From ZC4RG30 sp040508085 (GTDB taxonomy: Bacteria > Pseudomonadota > Gammaproteobacteria > Steroidobacterales > Steroidobacteraceae), in the NCBI GenBank assembly GCA_040508085.1, contig JBEVNO010000077.1:9607-73606 (forward strand): 64,000 nucleotides of DNA, read 5' to 3'. This document shows positions 27,650 through 36,277 of this stretch, one piece after another. The position numbers were made by a program, and so were the translations under genes. Within the stretch, counting starts at the first letter, position 1, and each line of letters starts with the position of its first letter. Under the pieces are notes generated by a model, which saw only the letters and a list, made by a program, of their open reading frames with translations, had not been told where the DNA came from and did not search any database.

Positions 27650-29905
27650 ATGAAAAGCCAGGAACTGAATTTCGAGGGCGTCGAGAAGCAGCCGCTGCGT
27701 GCGTTCACCGAGAAGGCGTATCTCGACTACTCGATGTACGTGATCCTCGACCGCGCGCTGCCAGTGCTGGGCGACGGCCTGAAGCCGGTGCAGCGCCGCA
27801 TCATCTTCGCGATGAGCGAGCTTGGCCTTTCGGCCGGCAACAAGCACAAGAAATCTGCGCGTACCGTCGGTGACGTGATCGGCAAGTACCATCCGCACGG
27901 CGACTCCGCCTGCTACGAAGCCATGGTCCACATGGCGCAGCCCTTCACCTACCGTTACCCCATCGTGGACGGGCAGGGCAACTGGGGCTCCACCGACGAT
28001 CCGAAGTCGTTCGCGGCCATGCGCTACACCGAATCACGCCTCACGCCATACGCCGCGGTGCTGCTCGGCGAGATCGACGCGGGTACGGTGGATTTCGGCC
28101 CGAACTACGATGGCACCAGCAGGGAGCCGCTGATCCTGCCGGCGCGCCTGCCGAACCTGCTGCTGAACGGGGCTTCCGGCATCGCCGTCGGCATGGCCAC
28201 GGACGTGCCGCCGCACAACCTGCGCGAGGTGGTGGCGGCCTGCATCCATCTGCTGGACGAGCCCGAGGCAACCACCAGGGCGCTGATGAAGCACGTGAAG
28301 GGCCCGGACCTTCCCACCGGCGCCGAAATCGTCTCGCCGCGCGCCGAGCTGCTGGAACTCTACGAGAAGGGCATGGGCAGCTACCGTGCCCGCGCCACCT
28401 GGAAGACCGACGAGGAGACCGGCAACATCGTGGTCACCACGCTGCCGCACCAGGTGTCCGGCAACAAGCTGCTGGAGCAGATCGCGCAGCAGATGCGCGA
28501 CAAGAAGCTGCCGATGGTCGATGACATCCGCGACGAGTCGGACCACGAGAATCCGGTGCGGCTGGTGATCGTGCCGCGCTCGAACCGCGTCGACCTGCAG
28601 CAGCTCATGACGCACCTGTTCGCGACCACGGACCTGGAACGCAGCTATCGCGTCAACCTCAATGTCATCGACCTCGATGGCCGGCCGAAGGTCATGGGCC
28701 TGCATGCGCTGCTCACGCGCTGGCTCGAGTTCCGCATCGGCACGGTGAAGCGGCGTCTGGAGCACCGGCTGGAAAAGGTTGCTCGGCGCCTGCATCTGCT
28801 GGAAGGGTTGCTGATCGTCTACCTCAACCTCGATGAGGTGATCCGCATCATCCGCCGCGAGGACGAACCCAAGCCCAAGCTCATCGCCCGCTTCAAATTG
28901 AGCGATGAGCAGGCGGAGATGATCCTGGAGACGCGGCTGCGGCATCTGGCCAGGCTCGAGGAGATGAAGATCCACGAGGAGCAGAAGAAGCTTGCCGCCG
29001 AGCGAGACGAGCTCGAGGCGCTGCTCAAGAGCAAGGCCAAGCTGCACAAGCTGGTGCGGGATGAGCTGGGCGCCGACGCCGCGGAATTCGGCGATGCACG
29101 CCGCTCGAAGCTGGTGGAGCGCGAGGCGGCGCAGGCCATGGAGGAGACCGACCTGGTGACCAATGAGCCGGTCACCGTGGTGCTGTCCACGGGTGGTTTT
29201 GTGCGCGCCGCCAAGGGCCATGAGATCGATCCGGCGACGCTGTCGTACAAGTCCGGTGATGGCTTCCTGACTGCGGCGCGTGGCCGCAGCACGCAGCTGG
29301 CCGTGTTCCTGGACAGCACCGGCCGCGCCTACAGTGTGCCTGCCCACACGCTGCCGTCCGCGCGCGGCCAGGGCGAGCCGCTCTCCGGGCGGCTGGATCC
29401 CCCCGACGGCGCGCGCTTCGCAGGTGTAGCCATCGGCGAGCCGCAGGACCGCTGGCTGCTGGCAAGCGACGCAGGCTACGGCTTCATTGCCAAGCTCGAA
29501 GACCTGCACTCGCGCCTGCGTGCCGGCAAGGCAGTGCTGAACCTGTCCGACAACGCCAAGGTGCTGCCACCGGCGCCGCTGGCTGGTGCCGATGCCGTGA
29601 TCGCCGCCGTGAACAGTGAGGGGCGCCTGCTGGTATTTCCTGCCGCGGAGTTGCCGGAGATGTCGCGCGGCAAGGGCAACAAGCTCTTCGGTATCCCGAC
29701 GCCGAAGGCGGCCGCGGGCGAGGAGCTGCTGGTGGCCGTGGCCACTCTTGCGGCCGGGCACAAGCTCGTGGTCTGGTGCGGTGAGCGCAGCATGACGCTG
29801 AGCTGGAAGGAGCTGGATCCCTTCCGTGGCACGCGCGCGCAGCGCGGCGCCATGCTGTCGCGCAACTACCGGAAGGTCGACCGGCTCGAAGCGCTGGCTG
29901 GCTGA
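27650..29905 (+). CDS. parC: DNA topoisomerase IV subunit A
   Basis: This 751-residue subunit carries the DNA-cleaving Tyr (AAMRYTESRL near residue 125) and the helix bearing the quinolone-determining region, KYHPHGDSACYEAMV, which keeps the wild-type Ser and Glu. Start 27650 was chosen because AAGG lies just upstream and the N-terminus (MKSQELNFEGVEKQPL) aligns with Pseudomonas ParC; a TTG at 27623 overlapping the parE stop is in frame and would add 9 residues. The C-terminal beta-pinwheel is degenerate, as usual for ParC. Its last 40 bases overlap the 3' end of the convergent FimX-like gene. Confidence 0.96.
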   Translation: MKSQELNFEGVEKQPLRAFTEKAYLDYSMYVILDRALPVLGDGLKPVQRRIIFAMSELGLSAGNKHKKSARTVGDVIGKYHPHGDSACYEAMVHMAQPFTYRYPIVDGQGNWGSTDDPKSFAAMRYTESRLTPYAAVLLGEIDAGTVDFGPNYDGTSREPLILPARLPNLLLNGASGIAVGMATDVPPHNLREVVAACIHLLDEPEATTRALMKHVKGPDLPTGAEIVSPRAELLELYEKGMGSYRARATWKTDEETGNIVVTTLPHQVSGNKLLEQIAQQMRDKKLPMVDDIRDESDHENPVRLVIVPRSNRVDLQQLMTHLFATTDLERSYRVNLNVIDLDGRPKVMGLHALLTRWLEFRIGTVKRRLEHRLEKVARRLHLLEGLLIVYLNLDEVIRIIRREDEPKPKLIARFKLSDEQAEMILETRLRHLARLEEMKIHEEQKKLAAERDELEALLKSKAKLHKLVRDELGADAAEFGDARRSKLVEREAAQAMEETDLVTNEPVTVVLSTGGFVRAAKGHEIDPATLSYKSGDGFLTAARGRSTQLAVFLDSTGRAYSVPAHTLPSARGQGEPLSGRLDPPDGARFAGVAIGEPQDRWLLASDAGYGFIAKLEDLHSRLRAGKAVLNLSDNAKVLPPAPLAGADAVIAAVNSEGRLLVFPAAELPEMSRGKGNKLFGIPTPKAAAGEELLVAVATLAAGHKLVVWCGERSMTLSWKELDPFRGTRAQRGAMLSRNYRKVDRLEALAG

Positions 29906-32004
29906 ACCACGGGCGGTGATGTTGGTGCCGGCACCGCGGCCGGCTGCGGCCGTTCTTCCGGCGAGGACATCACCACTTCCTCGGGCGCCTGGATCAAGAA
30001 GCCCTGCAGGTGCTGCACTCCGAGCTGCCACAGCACGGCCATCGTGTTGGCGTCCTCGACGCGCTCGGCAATGGTTTCGATATGGCGTTCGCGCGCTGCT
30101 TCGATCAGCGAGCCTACTTTCGACTGCAGCAGCGGATCTTCGGTCAGCCCCTGCATCAGCGAACCGTCGATCTTGACGAAATCCAGCGGCATGGCACCGA
30201 GCATGGCGAGCGGGTCGATGCCGGTGCCGTAATGCTCCAGCGCAAAGCGGATGCCCACCGCCTGCAGGCCCGTGGCCAGCCGCTGCACCTCGGCAGGATA
30301 GTTGTTGGCAATGGACTCGGTGACTTCGATGCACAGCTGGCGCGGCAGCAGGCCGCTGGCCTTGACCTGCTCGCCGGTCCAGGCTGGCAGGCTGGGATCC
30401 AGGGCACTCAAACGTGACAGGCGCACGAACAGGCAGCCGGCCCTGGCGCTGGCCGCGAAGCGCGTCGAAGCCAGTATCACCCAGCGGTCGATGTTCACGA
30501 CCAGGCCGTTGCGCTCGGCGGCCGGCATGAATTCCGACGGCAGTATCTCCTTGCCGCTGCGGTCCAGCATGCGTACGGCCATGTCGAACATGGACGGGCC
30601 GCCTGCCAGCGTCGTGATCGGCTGCTGCACCAGGCGGAACCGGTTCTCCGCCAGCGCGGCCTTGATGTGCTTGACCCACACTGCGTCGTACGACTCCACG
30701 CGCGCGTCGTTGTCGGCATGGGCGAGCTTGGTGGACTGATCGCCTCCCTTGCCGCGCGCACTGCGAACGGCGGCCTGTGCATCGGCGATCACGGCGTCGA
30801 GCCGGCCATCGCCTGGGGGCACCGCGGCGGTGCCCACGCACGCGGTAGCGCGGAAGCGCTGGCCACTGATGTCGAATTCGTACTGACGGATCTTCTCGAG
30901 CAGCCGCTCGGTCCACAATTCCGCATCGCGCGGCGTACCGCGCTCTGCAAGCACCATCAACCCGGCGCCGCTGAAGTGGCCGGCGACGTCGGTGGGACCC
31001 AGCTGCGCGCGCACCAGCGCCGCGAGCGTGGCGACGAAGTCCTCGCTGCGCAGCGCGCCGAGGTCGTGTTCAATCTTCGCGAAGTTGTCCGGCCGCAGGT
31101 AGATCAGGTAACGGGCGCCGCCCTGCACCGGGGTGGACATGCGCTTCTGCATGGCCTCGAGCAGTGGCTGGCGGTAGAGGAGGCCGGTGCGCGGGTTGCG
31201 ACGCACGGCATCCGCCAGATCGCGGCCTACCTCCTCGGAATTGCGCTTCTGGGTCGGCACCATCAGGCGCACACAGGCTTCGCCGTCGCGCTCGCCCAGT
31301 GTCAGCACCAGCTCCAGGGACAGCGTGCCACCGTCGGCGGTCTTCACCCCGGCCCGCAGCGAATGATCCTTCCAGCGTCCCTGCAGGCAGGCTGCCAGTG
31401 CACCCTTCAACGCGGCATGATGCTGCTCGTCGAAATTGTCCATCACTGGCTGGCCGACAATGTCCTGCGCATCCACTGCCCCGATCAGATCGAGCCAGGA
31501 CTGGTTCGCCTCGACCAGGATGCCTTCCTGCACCTGCGCAATGGCATCGTTGGAGCGCGTGAGCACGGTATCCAGCTGTTTGCGGTATTCCTGCGCCGAC
31601 TGCAGCGTATCGCGCAGCGCGCGCTCGGCACGGTAGGCGCGCAGCTCGCGCGCAATCACGGCGTGGGCGCGCGTGCCTTCGCCAAGGGTGATGGTGTCAC
31701 GCGCACCGGCTGCCAGATCGGCCGTCATGGTGGCCTCGGACAGCTCTGCACGGATCACCAGCAGTGGCACCTCCGGCGAAATCTTCTCGCGTACCTGGCT
31801 CACCAGCTGCAGGTCGCTGCCGTCCTGGGGCACCAGCAGCAACAGCTGCGGGTTGATCTGCGTCAGCGCGTCCGGCAGGTCGGCAAGGGCAGGTATCCAC
31901 GTGCAATGCGCCGGGACGCCATTCCTGCGCAGCAGGCTGTTCAACGCTTCAACCGGATCGCGGAGGGTGCTGACGACGATCAGTGGCACGGCAGGATCGG
32001 ACAA
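29866..32004 (-). CDS. FimX-like protein: receiver-like, PAS, degenerate GGDEF and degenerate EAL
   Basis: This 712-residue cytoplasmic protein has a receiver-like N-terminus (about 1-125), a PAS domain (about 140-255), a GGDEF-like domain (about 275-430) whose signature reads HFSGAGLMVL instead of GGDEF, and an EAL-like domain (about 445-685). In the EAL domain the catalytic motif is replaced (FDMAVRM) and the metal-binding DDFGTG reads EHYGTG. It is therefore likely a c-di-GMP receptor, not an enzyme, as known for FimX in type IV pilus control. TTG start, supported by GGGAG about 8 bases before it. Direct assignment as FimX is inference. Confidence 0.8.
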   Translation of the reverse strand: MSDPAVPLIVVSTLRDPVEALNSLLRRNGVPAHCTWIPALADLPDALTQINPQLLLLVPQDGSDLQLVSQVREKISPEVPLLVIRAELSEATMTADLAAGARDTITLGEGTRAHAVIARELRAYRAERALRDTLQSAQEYRKQLDTVLTRSNDAIAQVQEGILVEANQSWLDLIGAVDAQDIVGQPVMDNFDEQHHAALKGALAACLQGRWKDHSLRAGVKTADGGTLSLELVLTLGERDGEACVRLMVPTQKRNSEEVGRDLADAVRRNPRTGLLYRQPLLEAMQKRMSTPVQGGARYLIYLRPDNFAKIEHDLGALRSEDFVATLAALVRAQLGPTDVAGHFSGAGLMVLAERGTPRDAELWTERLLEKIRQYEFDISGQRFRATACVGTAAVPPGDGRLDAVIADAQAAVRSARGKGGDQSTKLAHADNDARVESYDAVWVKHIKAALAENRFRLVQQPITTLAGGPSMFDMAVRMLDRSGKEILPSEFMPAAERNGLVVNIDRWVILASTRFAASARAGCLFVRLSRLSALDPSLPAWTGEQVKASGLLPRQLCIEVTESIANNYPAEVQRLATGLQAVGIRFALEHYGTGIDPLAMLGAMPLDFVKIDGSLMQGLTEDPLLQSKVGSLIEAARERHIETIAERVEDANTMAVLWQLGVQHLQGFLIQAPEEVVMSSPEERPQPAAVPAPTSPPVVQPASASSRSTFR

Positions 32005-32116
32005 GAGCGCACTCCCAGGACGAGGCCGTCATAGTGCCGGCGAAGCCCGTGGATTTATGTGAAGCCCGGCACAGTGGCGCGTGCACCGCTGGCCGGCGGC
32101 CGTGCGCTGCGGCGCA

Positions 32117-33157
32117 TCAACCTCGCAACGGGGTCTTGCCGTCGGCGCCAGCAATTTCCCTTACCAGCCGCGGCACGAGGTAACCGGGCAGCGAGCCGCG
32201 CAGCTGCTCATGCAGGGCCAGCGCCTGGCGGTCCTCCACGGCAAAATGTGCGGCGCCAGCGACGCGATCCAGCTGGTGCAGGTAATAGGGCAGGACGCCG
32301 GCCTCGAACAGCCGCCGCGACAGCTCGCCCAGAATCGCGGCGTCGTCGTTCACCCCGGCAAGCAGCACCGATTGATTGAGCAGGGCGGCGCAATGTACGC
32401 CCAACTGGCGCAGGGCCTGCGCCGTCGTGTGGTCGATCTCCGCCGGATGGTTTGCATGGACCACCACGACCAGGCGTGCCCGCAGCGGTGCGAGCAGGGC
32501 CAGCAGCCCGACATCCACACGCGCAGGCAGCACGACAGGCGTGCGGGTGTGCAGTCGGATGCGCCGGATATGCGGCAGTTCGGCGAGCCGTGCCAGCAAT
32601 CCGGCCAGGCGCGCATTGCCGAGCGACAGCGGATCACCGCCAGAGAGAATCACCTCGTCCAGCGTGCGGTCTGCCGCGATGTGTTCCAGCGCGGCAGACC
32701 AGCGGGGCAGCTCGCTGTCCAGGTCCGCCCCATAGTCGTAGTGGCGGCGGAAGCAGTAGCGGCAATGCACCGCGCAGGCTCCGGTGGTAACCAGCAGCGC
32801 GCGTGCGCGGTACTTCTGCAGCAGCCCGGGCGCGCCACGCGCGCCCTCTTCCTCCAGCGGGTCGGTCACATAGCCCGGCACCGCCTGCAGCTCAGCCGGC
32901 AGCGCCAGCACCTGCCGCAGCAGCGGATCGTGCGGGTCGCCGCGGCGCATGCGCTCGATGAACGAGTGCGGTACCCGCAGCGGGAAGCCGGCAGCGGCGC
33001 CGCGCAAGCTCTCGGCCGTAGCCGGGGGCGACAGCTGCCACGGCTCCAGGCCCAGCAGCGCCAGCAACTCAACCGGATCGCGTACGGCCTGGCCGAGCTG
33101 CTGCTGCCAGTCAGGGATAGCCGCCGTGTGGCGGGGAGCAGGTCCAGCCGCTATCAT
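32117..33157 (-). CDS. epmB: EF-P beta-lysylation protein EpmB (lysine 2,3-aminomutase family)
   Basis: This 346-residue radical-SAM, PLP enzyme converts (S)-alpha-lysine to (R)-beta-lysine for EF-P. The iron-sulfur motif CAVHCRYC is intact, followed by SGGDPLSLGN; FPLRVPHSFIERMRRGDPHDPLLRQ (read in parts) and the terminal YLVPRLVREIAG match E. coli EpmB. The ATG at 33157 fits the E. coli N-terminus better than one 14 codons earlier. It is divergent from efp across about 58 bases. Confidence 0.95.
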   Translation of the reverse strand: MIAAGPAPRHTAAIPDWQQQLGQAVRDPVELLALLGLEPWQLSPPATAESLRGAAAGFPLRVPHSFIERMRRGDPHDPLLRQVLALPAELQAVPGYVTDPLEEEGARGAPGLLQKYRARALLVTTGACAVHCRYCFRRHYDYGADLDSELPRWSAALEHIAADRTLDEVILSGGDPLSLGNARLAGLLARLAELPHIRRIRLHTRTPVVLPARVDVGLLALLAPLRARLVVVVHANHPAEIDHTTAQALRQLGVHCAALLNQSVLLAGVNDDAAILGELSRRLFEAGVLPYYLHQLDRVAGAAHFAVEDRQALALHEQLRGSLPGYLVPRLVREIAGADGKTPLRG

Positions 33158-33215
33158 TCGCCGCCCCGTTGTCCGCGCCCGTTCCACATTCGTGCGCATT
33201 TAATCAGAGAGCGTC

Positions 33216-33782
33216 ATGGCCAGCTACACCACCAGTGAATTCAAGTCCGGTCTGAAGATCCTGCTGGACAATGACCCGTTCTCCATCGTCGAGAACGAGA
33301 TGGTGAAGCCTGGCAAGGGCCAGGCCTTCAACCGCGTACGCGTGCGCAACCTGAAAACCGGGCGCACCATCGAGCGCACCTTCAAGAGTGGTGATTCGGT
33401 CGAGGCGGCCGATGTGACCGACATGGACATGCAGTACCTGTATGCGGACGGGGATTTCTGGCACTTCATGGTGCCCGACAACTTCGAGCAGTACGCGGCC
33501 GGCAAGGAGGCCGTGGGCGACAACGCCAAGTGGTTGAAGGAGGGCACCAGCTGCATCGTCACGCTGTGGAATGGCGTGCCGCTGGTGGTGATGCCACCGG
33601 CGCATATCGACCTCAAGGTGGTCGAAACCGATCCGGGCGTGCGCGGCGACACGGCCACCGGCGGCCAGAAGCCGGCCAAGCTTGAGACCGGTGCCGTGGT
33701 GCGGGTGCCGCTGTTCATCAACGAGGGCGAAGTGCTGAAGGTCGACACGCGCACCGGCGAATACATCTCGCGCGCCAAGTAG
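33216..33782 (+). CDS. efp: Elongation factor P
   Basis: This 188-residue three-domain factor binds between the P and E sites and relieves stalling at polyproline. Lys34 sits at the tip loop in VKPGKGQAF, the lysine that EpmA and EpmB modify; both enzymes are encoded on either side. AGAGAG precedes the ATG. A TTTAAT lies 11 bases before the start and could be a -10. Confidence 0.98.
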   Translation: MASYTTSEFKSGLKILLDNDPFSIVENEMVKPGKGQAFNRVRVRNLKTGRTIERTFKSGDSVEAADVTDMDMQYLYADGDFWHFMVPDNFEQYAAGKEAVGDNAKWLKEGTSCIVTLWNGVPLVVMPPAHIDLKVVETDPGVRGDTATGGQKPAKLETGAVVRVPLFINEGEVLKVDTRTGEYISRAK

Positions 33783-33803
33783 CCCGCTCGCCCTGGTCCG
33801 CGC

Positions 33804-34772
33804 TCAGGCGCTGGACCAGGGAAAGGCCATCACCTCGGCGATGCTGTCCGCAGCCAGCGCCAGCATGGCCATCCGGTCAAACCCCATGGCTACGCCCGCG
33901 CAGGCAGGCAGGCCCTGCGCCAGCGCGGCCAGCAGGCGCTGGTCGACGGCGGGCTGGGGCAGGTTGCGCCGCCGCCGCTCCAGCTGGTCGGCCGCAAAGC
34001 GCTGCCGCTGCTCGGCCGGATTGGCCAGTTCGACATAGCCATTGGCGAGTTCGACGCCCTCCGCATACAGTTCGAACCGCAACGCGGTGCGCGGGTCACC
34101 GGGCTCCAGTTGCGCCAGCGCCGCCTGGGAAGCCGGGAAGTGGTGCAGGCAGGTGAGGCTGCCGCGACCCAGCGCGGGCCCGACACAGGCGGCAATCAGG
34201 AAATCGAGCAGGTCGTCGCGGCTGGCGCCGGCAATGCTGCTGCCGGCCAGACCCTTGGCGCCGGCCAGTGTCGCAAGCGTTGCGAGAGATGCGCTGAGTG
34301 GGTCCAGTCCGAGTTCGCGCTGGCAGGCCTGCTGGTAACTGATTACTTCCACGGCCATTGCCGCGCGGCCACCGGCCACCAGCAGCGCGTTGGCCAGGGC
34401 CGCCGTCTCGGCCATGATGGCTTCCAGATCCAGGTTGAGCCGGTACCACTCGAGCATGGTGAACTCGGGGTTGTGCAGCCGGCTGATCTCGCCGGCGCGG
34501 AATACCCGGCACAGCTGGTAGATGTCACCGCTGCCTGCCGCCAGCAGGCGCTTCATGGGATATTCCGGCGAAGTCTGCAGGTAGCGCGGCGGCTGCGTCA
34601 CCAGCTGCAGTGATTCGATCTGCACATCGGTCACCGTGGCTGCCAGCGCCACCGGGGTTTCCACCTCCAGCACGCCGCGGCTGCGGAAGAACGCCCGCGC
34701 CGCATCCAGCAAGAAGGCGCGCTGCTGCAGGCGCGCGCGGCTGGCGGCAGGACGCCAGTCGGCACCGTTCAC
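33804..34772 (-). CDS. epmA: EF-P--lysine ligase EpmA (GenX/PoxA)
   Basis: This 322-residue class II lysyl-tRNA-synthetase paralogue lacks an anticodon-binding domain and attaches (R)-beta-lysine to Lys34 of EF-P. Visible are the N-terminal FFRSRGVLEVETPV, the motif 2 region HNPEFTMLEWYRLN, and the motif 3 CAGVAMGFDRMAMLAL. Its stop faces the efp stop across 21 bases, and its start overlaps the end of psd by 4 bases. Confidence 0.96.
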   Translation of the reverse strand: MNGADWRPAASRARLQQRAFLLDAARAFFRSRGVLEVETPVALAATVTDVQIESLQLVTQPPRYLQTSPEYPMKRLLAAGSGDIYQLCRVFRAGEISRLHNPEFTMLEWYRLNLDLEAIMAETAALANALLVAGGRAAMAVEVISYQQACQRELGLDPLSASLATLATLAGAKGLAGSSIAGASRDDLLDFLIAACVGPALGRGSLTCLHHFPASQAALAQLEPGDPRTALRFELYAEGVELANGYVELANPAEQRQRFAADQLERRRRNLPQPAVDQRLLAALAQGLPACAGVAMGFDRMAMLALAADSIAEVMAFPWSSA

Positions 34773-35641
34773 GGGGCGGGGCTTCCCGACCCGCGCAACT
34801 CGCCGAGCTTCTGGCCCAGGCGCATGGTGGCGCCACTGGCGATCGATGCCAGTTCCACCGCACCCGGCCCGAACAGCAGCACCACTGTCGACCCCATGTT
34901 GAAACGGCCGATCTCGGCGCCGCGCGCGCGGAAGCGATCGGCCACAGGCGGCAACGGCAGCTGCGAGACGACGCGCGGCCGGCGTGGAGTGACGTCGCCG
35001 TGCCAGACGGTTGCCATGCTGCCGACGTTCAAAGCGCCAACGAAGATCACGGCAAAGGGGCCGGCATCGCCCTCGAACAGCAGCACCAGTCGTTCATTGC
35101 GCGCAAACAGCTGGTCAACCAGGCGGGCGGCCGTTGTGTTCACGCTGAACAGGCGCCCGGGCACGAACCAGGCGTCCATCAGGCGTCCATCAGCGGGCAG
35201 GTGGATGCGGTGGTAGTTGTAGGGCGCAAGGTAGATGGTGGCGAAGCTGCCGCCGGTGAAGCGGCTCGCCCAGGCGGGCGCTGCACCGGCGAGCAGCGCC
35301 GCCAGCGTGTAGTAGCGCCCCTTGGCCTGCAACAGGCGGTCGGCCTCGATGTGGCCACACTGGCTCATCGTGCCATCGACCGGGCTCACCAGCGTGCCCG
35401 AGTCGCCCGCCAGCGGGCGGGCCTGCGGACGCAGCGCGCGCGTGAAGAAATCGTTGAAGTGCGCGAACGCATAAGGGTCGGTGACTTCAGCGTCGGAAAG
35501 GTCCGGTTTGAAGCCCCACATGAACAGCGCAGTGGTCAGGTTCTTCAGCGGCCGCCAGCGGATGCGCGTGAAGCGCAGCACCAGCCTCGAGATGGCGTGA
35601 TGCGGCAGGATGAACTGCAGCAGGATGTTCAACTTTTGCAT
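34769..35641 (-). CDS. psd: Phosphatidylserine decarboxylase proenzyme
   Basis: This 290-residue inner-membrane enzyme converts phosphatidylserine to phosphatidylethanolamine. It self-cleaves at a GST motif (FNMGSTVVLL, between Gly250 and Ser251) to form the pyruvoyl cofactor and the short alpha chain. The conserved DFFTRALRP near residue 65, SPVDGTMSQ near residue 92 and YNYHRIHLP near residue 138 are present. It starts 21 bases after the SCO1-type gene and overlaps epmA by 4 bases. Confidence 0.96.
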   Translation of the reverse strand: MQKLNILLQFILPHHAISRLVLRFTRIRWRPLKNLTTALFMWGFKPDLSDAEVTDPYAFAHFNDFFTRALRPQARPLAGDSGTLVSPVDGTMSQCGHIEADRLLQAKGRYYTLAALLAGAAPAWASRFTGGSFATIYLAPYNYHRIHLPADGRLMDAWFVPGRLFSVNTTAARLVDQLFARNERLVLLFEGDAGPFAVIFVGALNVGSMATVWHGDVTPRRPRVVSQLPLPPVADRFRARGAEIGRFNMGSTVVLLFGPGAVELASIASGATMRLGQKLGELRGSGSPAP

Positions 35642-35662
35642 GGGAATCCGGAAAGGAAGGTG

Positions 35663-36277
35663 TCAGTAGCCGCTGGCCAGCAGCTGGGTCAGGTCGGTGC
35701 GCAGGTCTGCAAAACTCAGGGGTGGCGTGAATACCGCGCTGAGCGCGCCCTGGGCATTGAGGTAGTACAGCGTTGCGGAATGATCCACCGAGTAATCGCT
35801 GCCGGCACGCGCCTCCACAATGCGCGCGACGCCCAGATTGGACAGCAGGGGGTTCAGCGCTGCCTCCGGGCCGGTCAGGCCAGTGACACGCTCGCCGAAT
35901 GCCCCCACATATCGCGCCATGGCTGCCCGGTCATCCCGCTGTGGATCCACCGTGACGAAAACTGCACGCAGCGCCTGCAGCGATGGATCGCGTTGCAGCT
36001 GGGCCATCAGTGCAAGGGTGGTGGGGCAGACATCGGGACAATGCGTGAAGCCGAAGAACAGCAGGCTCGGCCCGCCAGCCAGCCGTGCATTGTCGAAGCG
36101 CTGGCCGAGGTGATCAGTCAGTGCGAAGGGGGCGACGATGCGCGGCGCCGGCAGCACCGTGCCGCTGACCAGCTCAGGCAGCCGCGTACGCGCAAGCTGC
36201 CTGGAAACCATGTAGCCTGCGAGCGCTGCGGCGAGGACCAGCAGAACCGGAATCAGGACAGAGCGCTTTTTCGACAT
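35663..36277 (-). CDS. SCO1/SenC-family copper chaperone/thioredoxin-fold protein
   Basis: This 204-residue protein has an N-terminal TM anchor (about residues 5-25) and a thioredoxin-like periplasmic domain with the copper-binding CPDVC (in FFGFTHCPDVCPTT) and a distal His in YSVDHSATLYYL. The family helps assemble the CuA centre of cytochrome oxidase or acts as a copper-dependent redox protein. Start 36277 gives the TM anchor and lies exactly 6 bases after GATAAT. The start codon overlaps that of the divergent prmB by two bases (CATG). Confidence 0.9.
   Translation of the reverse strand: MSKKRSVLIPVLLVLAAALAGYMVSRQLARTRLPELVSGTVLPAPRIVAPFALTDHLGQRFDNARLAGGPSLLFFGFTHCPDVCPTTLALMAQLQRDPSLQALRAVFVTVDPQRDDRAAMARYVGAFGERVTGLTGPEAALNPLLSNLGVARIVEARAGSDYSVDHSATLYYLNAQGALSAVFTPPLSFADLRTDLTQLLASGY

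Noticed and set aside
27885..27930. Quinolone-resistance substitution in ParC
   Set aside because: The helix reads HPHGDSACYEA with the wild-type Ser and Glu, so there is no sign of a resistance change.
28034..30916. A 960-codon minus-strand frame over parC and the FimX-like gene
   Set aside because: It is a frame shadow of two confidently recognised genes and has no recognisable domain.
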